Below are positions 61,229-64,000 of a DNA stretch of 64,000 bases, piece after piece. Made by a program: the position numbers and the translations under genes. This DNA comes from Clostridia bacterium (GTDB taxonomy: Bacteria > Bacillota > Clostridia > Oscillospirales > Acutalibacteraceae), in contig JAFXDV010000013.1 in the NCBI GenBank assembly GCA_017521125.1, forward strand, positions 53,255-117,254, given 5' to 3'. Numbering within the stretch: position 1 is the stretch's first letter; each line of letters begins with the position of its first letter. The notes under the pieces were generated by a model. The model made no database searches, was not told the origin of the DNA, and saw nothing but the letters and a program-made list of their open reading frames with translations.

Positions 61229-61861
61229 TTAAACAGATTTTGGAAGTTCGGTGGTTAGGTTTCCTAAATAATCATCAAAGCTGACCTTTCTAATTTCGAA
61301 ATTACCGTCCTTATACCAAAGTTCAGTAATAGAAGCGTTAGAAACCCATTCCAAATCATTTTGACTGGCACCTGAAAAGCGTTCTAAAAGAACCTTTATT
61401 ACGCCTCCGTGCGTCGAAATCATAATGGTTTTGCCGTCGTTTTGTGCGGCGAGTTCACTAAGCCTTTTGGTGCTTCGTTTAATAAGATTTTCCCAAGTTT
61501 CTCCGCCCTCAGGTGCAAAATTCGGCTCCTTGTTGGTCCAGGCCTCAAAATCTTCAGGATAAAGCTTTGCAATGTCGTCAAAGAGGAGACCATCCCAAAC
61601 TCCAACACCAAGTTCTCTGAAATCAGGCTCTAAATTAATGGGGAGTCCCAAAGCGTCTGCGGCAGGTTTTATGGTATTTACGGCACGAATTAAATCGCTT
61701 GAATAAAAGGCATCAACCTTTAGATTTTTAACAATATAATCGCATAACAATTTGCTTTGATTATATCCGGTAGTCGAGAGGTCACAGTCATAAAGACCCG
61801 TAATCAGATTCTGCTCGTTGCCTAAGCTATGACCATGTCTTACAATCAAAATTTTAACCAT
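61229..61861 (-). CDS. Histidine phosphatase family protein (phosphoglycerate mutase-like)
   Basis: A 210-residue member of the 2-phosphohistidine superfamily. LIVRHGHSLGNEQ holds the phospho-accepting His9, later FRELGVGVWDG provides the acidic residue and ISTHGGVIKVLL the second His. It may be a cofactor-dependent mutase or, more likely from the short length, a phosphatase of small phosphometabolites. It follows the phosphosugar mutase gene on the same strand after 27 bases and may share its promoter. Confidence 0.9.
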   Translation of the reverse strand: MVKILIVRHGHSLGNEQNLITGLYDCDLSTTGYNQSKLLCDYIVKNLKVDAFYSSDLIRAVNTIKPAADALGLPINLEPDFRELGVGVWDGLLFDDIAKLYPEDFEAWTNKEPNFAPEGGETWENLIKRSTKRLSELAAQNDGKTIMISTHGGVIKVLLERFSGASQNDLEWVSNASITELWYKDGNFEIRKVSFDDYLGNLTTELPKSV

Positions 61862-61888
61862 TTGAGAATCACTAACCTTAATAAAATG

Positions 61889-63550
61889 CTATTGGGCGGT
61901 AGCCTTGTTAACGAACTCCTGTATTAAGCGAGTTGTCTCTTCCGCTTTTTCCATACTGTCACCAAAAACGGAAATATAGAATTTAATTTTAGGTTCTGTA
62001 CCTGATGGACGAACTGCAAGCCAACCTTTTTCGAAGAAGAATTTTAAAACATTAGATTTTGGGAGGTTGTCAATTCCTTTTGAATAGTCCTTAATTGAAT
62101 TAACCGCAAAGCCTGCTAATTCTTTTGGAGGATTGCTTCTGAAATCACACATAATCTCCTGAATCTTCTCGGCGCCGCTTTGTCCTTTTAAAGTAATTGT
62201 TATAAGTGTTTCCTTATAATGACCATAGGTCTTGTATAACTCTAAAAGACCATCGTAAAGGGTCATGCCACGATTATAATAATCTGCCGCCATTTCGCAA
62301 ATTAGCATAGAGGCAACAACCGCATCCTTGTCACGAGCGTAGGTGCCACGTAAATAACCATAGCTTTCTTCTAAACCGAAAACATAGCGGTCAAACTCGT
62401 TGTTTGCCTCAAAGAGTTTGATTTGTTCGCCGATGAATTTAAAGCCTGTAAGAACGTCTATGCACTCAGCACCGTAGTAGTTTGCAATTTTGCTAATCAT
62501 ATCGGTAGTAACAACCGTCTTAATAATTGATTTTTTACCCTTTAAATTTCCTTTTTCGGACTCTTTTTTAAGAATGTAATTAGCAAGAAGAGAGCCTGTT
62601 TGATTTCCGTTAAGAACTATATATTCTCCATCAGAATTCGTTGTTACAACACCAATTCGGTCACTGTCAGGGTCGGTACCGAAAATTAAATCTGCCTTTT
62701 GCTTTTTAGCATATTCTATAGCAATAGTAAAGGCATCAGGATTTTCCGGGTTGGGAGAAATAACGGTAGGGAAGTCGCCGTTGGGTTTTTCCTGTTCGGG
62801 CACAACAAAAACATCGTCTGCTCCGATTTCCTTTAATATTCTTCGAACTAAAAGATTTCCCGCACCATGTAAAGGAGTATAAATGACCTTAAAATCTTTT
62901 GGAATATCAATTCCTAAAGACTGCTCCTTTACAGCGGCAATATAAGCATCGTCAATATCTTTACCAACCGAAATAAATGTTGGATTTTCGGTGTAAGCAA
63001 CATCATCGAAAATATCAAGACTTTCAATTTCGTTCATAATAATTTGTGCAGAATCTGGGGGAAGTTGCCCTCCGTCTTCTCCATATACCTTGTAACCGTT
63101 ATATTCCTTGGGGTTGTGACTCGCTGTAATATTAATACCACGAATACACTTTAAAAAACGTACGGCAAAGGAAAGCTCAGGAGTAGGGCGAAGACTATCG
63201 AACAGATAAACCTTAATATCGTTTTTTGAAAGCACCTTAGCGCACTCCAAAGCAAAGTCTTGAGAGTTGTTACGTGAATCAAAGGCAATAACAACGCCAC
63301 TGGTTTTAGCGTTTTCTCCTAATTGTGAGATTTCGTTAGCAAGACCCTGAGTAGCAAGACGTACAGTATATTTGTTCATACGGTTGGGTCCTACACCCAT
63401 AACACCACGAAGTCCGGCTGTTCCAAATTCTAGGTTGCGGTAAAAGGCATCTGAAATTTCATCATCAGTCATACTTTTGAGGGTCTGTCGAGCCTCATCG
63501 TCGATTTTTGTGCTATTAAGCCACTTGTTATAAATATCTAAATATGCCAT
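61889..63550 (-). CDS. Phospho-sugar mutase (phosphoglucomutase-like)
   Basis: A 553-residue alpha-D-phosphohexomutase of the long bacterial phosphoglucomutase type. Motifs are FGTAGLRG at 42-49, the phosphoserine loop ITASHNPKEYNG with Ser144, the metal site GTDPDSDR, the sugar loop GLEESYGYL and the phosphate-binding RPSGTEPKIK. Probably interconverts glucose 1- and 6-phosphates. GAGGTC precedes the ATG by seven bases. Confidence 0.94.
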   Translation of the reverse strand: MAYLDIYNKWLNSTKIDDEARQTLKSMTDDEISDAFYRNLEFGTAGLRGVMGVGPNRMNKYTVRLATQGLANEISQLGENAKTSGVVIAFDSRNNSQDFALECAKVLSKNDIKVYLFDSLRPTPELSFAVRFLKCIRGINITASHNPKEYNGYKVYGEDGGQLPPDSAQIIMNEIESLDIFDDVAYTENPTFISVGKDIDDAYIAAVKEQSLGIDIPKDFKVIYTPLHGAGNLLVRRILKEIGADDVFVVPEQEKPNGDFPTVISPNPENPDAFTIAIEYAKKQKADLIFGTDPDSDRIGVVTTNSDGEYIVLNGNQTGSLLANYILKKESEKGNLKGKKSIIKTVVTTDMISKIANYYGAECIDVLTGFKFIGEQIKLFEANNEFDRYVFGLEESYGYLRGTYARDKDAVVASMLICEMAADYYNRGMTLYDGLLELYKTYGHYKETLITITLKGQSGAEKIQEIMCDFRSNPPKELAGFAVNSIKDYSKGIDNLPKSNVLKFFFEKGWLAVRPSGTEPKIKFYISVFGDSMEKAEETTRLIQEFVNKATAQ

Positions 63551-63586
63551 AGTATAGACCTCACTATCAGTTAATCTTTCATGTTA

Positions 63587-63595
63587 TTATAACAC
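63587..63595 (-). promoter_or_regulatory. Extended -10 promoter of the phosphosugar mutase gene
   Basis: On the minus strand, TGTTATAAT has a TGn extension before a perfect TATAAT, about 37 bases upstream of the ATG; the -35 is weak. Confidence 0.6.
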
Positions 63596-63821
63596 ATTAT
63601 TTTCCAAATTAAAATAGTAAATGAATATAAAGTATGAAAATTATTCAACGGGCAAAGTTAATTGTTAAAAGCATATGAGCATTTAACAAAAACTATGAAG
63701 GTGAAAAGAGTTTTTAAACATATAAAAATCGAAGAGTCATACTTTATGGTACGACTCTTCTATTTTGGTCCGAGTGTTCATAACCAACTTTAAACGCGAG
63801 GCTAAAAACTATAAAAAAGAA
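63596..63821. other. Intergenic stretch without a credible gene
   Basis: Between the mutase promoter and the tRNA terminator I see no supported gene. The only structure is a hairpin at 63731-63760 (GAAGAGTC with GACTCTTC, plus a short inner TAC/GTA pair). A T-rich run follows it on the minus strand, so it may act as a second, back-up terminator after the tRNA. Confidence 0.6.
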
Positions 63822-63855
63822 GAACCTCAGCACGCGGATTGCGTGTCGAGGCTCT
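63822..63855 (-). terminator. Intrinsic terminator of the tRNA-Leu gene
   Basis: GAACCTCAGCACGC pairs imperfectly with GCGTGTCGAGGCTC around a GGATT loop. On the minus strand it follows the tRNA directly and is followed by TTCTTTTTT. Confidence 0.85.
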
Positions 63856-63859
63856 CGAC

Positions 63860-63942
63860 TGGTGCGGGTGACAGGACTTGAACCTGCACGGAGTTCCACT
63901 GGTTCCTAAGACCAGCGCGTCTGCCAATTCCGCCACACCCGC
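63860..63942 (-). tRNA. tRNA-Leu, anticodon UAG
   Basis: An 83-base cloverleaf including encoded CCA. The acceptor stem is GCGGGTG with CACCCGC, discriminator A. The anticodon stem CTGGT/ACCAG holds loop CTTAGGA with anticodon UAG. The variable arm TGGAACTCCGT is long, as in class II tRNAs, and the T arm is GCAGG-TTCAAGT-CCTGT. It reads CUN leucine codons, mainly CUA. Confidence 0.96.
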
Positions 63943-64000
63943 ATATATTTATTAATTTGTTTGATTTTTGCTTAATGATTCAATTTTTCCAAAATCAAGC

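Noticed and set aside
63693..63800. Plus-strand frame of about 32 codons over the hairpin at 63731-63760
   Set aside because: It is built on the hairpin arms, lacks a convincing ribosome binding site for its length, and has no recognisable content.
1..64000. CRISPR arrays, insertion sequences, prophage genes, attachment sites, rRNA genes
   Set aside because: No spaced direct repeats, transposase or integrase motifs, phage structural genes or rRNA sequence were seen by eye.

Overview
The window looks like ordinary chromosome from an AT-rich, spore-forming low-GC Gram-positive of the Clostridia, most likely an uncultured gut-type Oscillospiraceae/Ruminococcaceae relative. Pointers are strong AGGAGG-type ribosome binding sites, frequent GTG and TTG starts, intrinsic terminators after most transcription units, a SpoVAF/GerA-family spore protein, linked pyrB and pyrI, a bacillus-like aroQ-pepP-efp cluster, and family pairs common in anaerobic Firmicutes (GGGtGRT protein with a NifU-like protein). 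I see no prophage, insertion sequence, CRISPR array or rRNA operon. Genus and species are not determinable from this reading.

Layout. 1-4061: 3' part of a pyrimidine operon (pyrK-D-F-E-B-I), then a CvpA-like membrane protein. 5152-10126: an SGNH-like lipoprotein, the GGGtGRT/NifU-like pair, a flavin-reductase-fold protein and a surface polysaccharide deacetylase. 10156-17528 (minus strand): rlmB, a degenerate P-type-ATPase-like protein, an O-antigen-ligase-like membrane protein, metG, tatD and a very short Asn/Gln-only peptide whose Shine-Dalgarno lies in a hairpin. 17685-23914: yfmF, a GNAT, yfmH, lgt, folD, then spoVAF. 24069-31551: HtrA-type protease, an uncharacterised membrane protein, lon, engB, lysA. 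31589-37085: F420-ligase-like protein, rpe, MecA-like adaptor, a tiny membrane peptide with a phosphohexomutase, a Cys-rich protein and a PHP phosphatase. 37085-45194: an ABC/FtsX-type transporter unit, a copper-type P-ATPase with heavy-metal domains at both ends, and asnB.

45287-52445: rpsU (TTG start), yqeG-like phosphatase, TIM-barrel endonuclease-IV-like protein, aroQ, pepP, efp, a CD1247-like acidic protein, PAP2 phosphatase, ispD, ispF, a small membrane protein and an RsuA-type pseudouridine synthase. 52604-58180: a MsmX/UgpC-type ATPase, nagA, and a minus-strand phosphate cluster (Pit transporter, DUF47 protein, purple-acid-phosphatase-like lipoprotein). 58344-63942: DegV, a membrane-bound XRE regulator divergent from an alpha/beta hydrolase, a histidine phosphatase, a phosphosugar mutase and tRNA-Leu(UAG).

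Genes that plausibly work together: the pyr genes; yfmF/yfmH with efp (EF-P Lys32 modification); pit/DUF47/phosphatase (phosphate acquisition); ispD/ispF (MEP isoprenoid route). The most unusual items are (i) the Asn/Gln-only peptide with an occluded ribosome binding site, (ii) the copper ATPase whose C-terminal CopZ-like domain has its own perfectly placed internal Shine-Dalgarno and ATG, (iii) the pseudo-P-type ATPase with catalytic motifs missing, and (iv) dyads that cover the ribosome binding sites of spoVAF and asnB.
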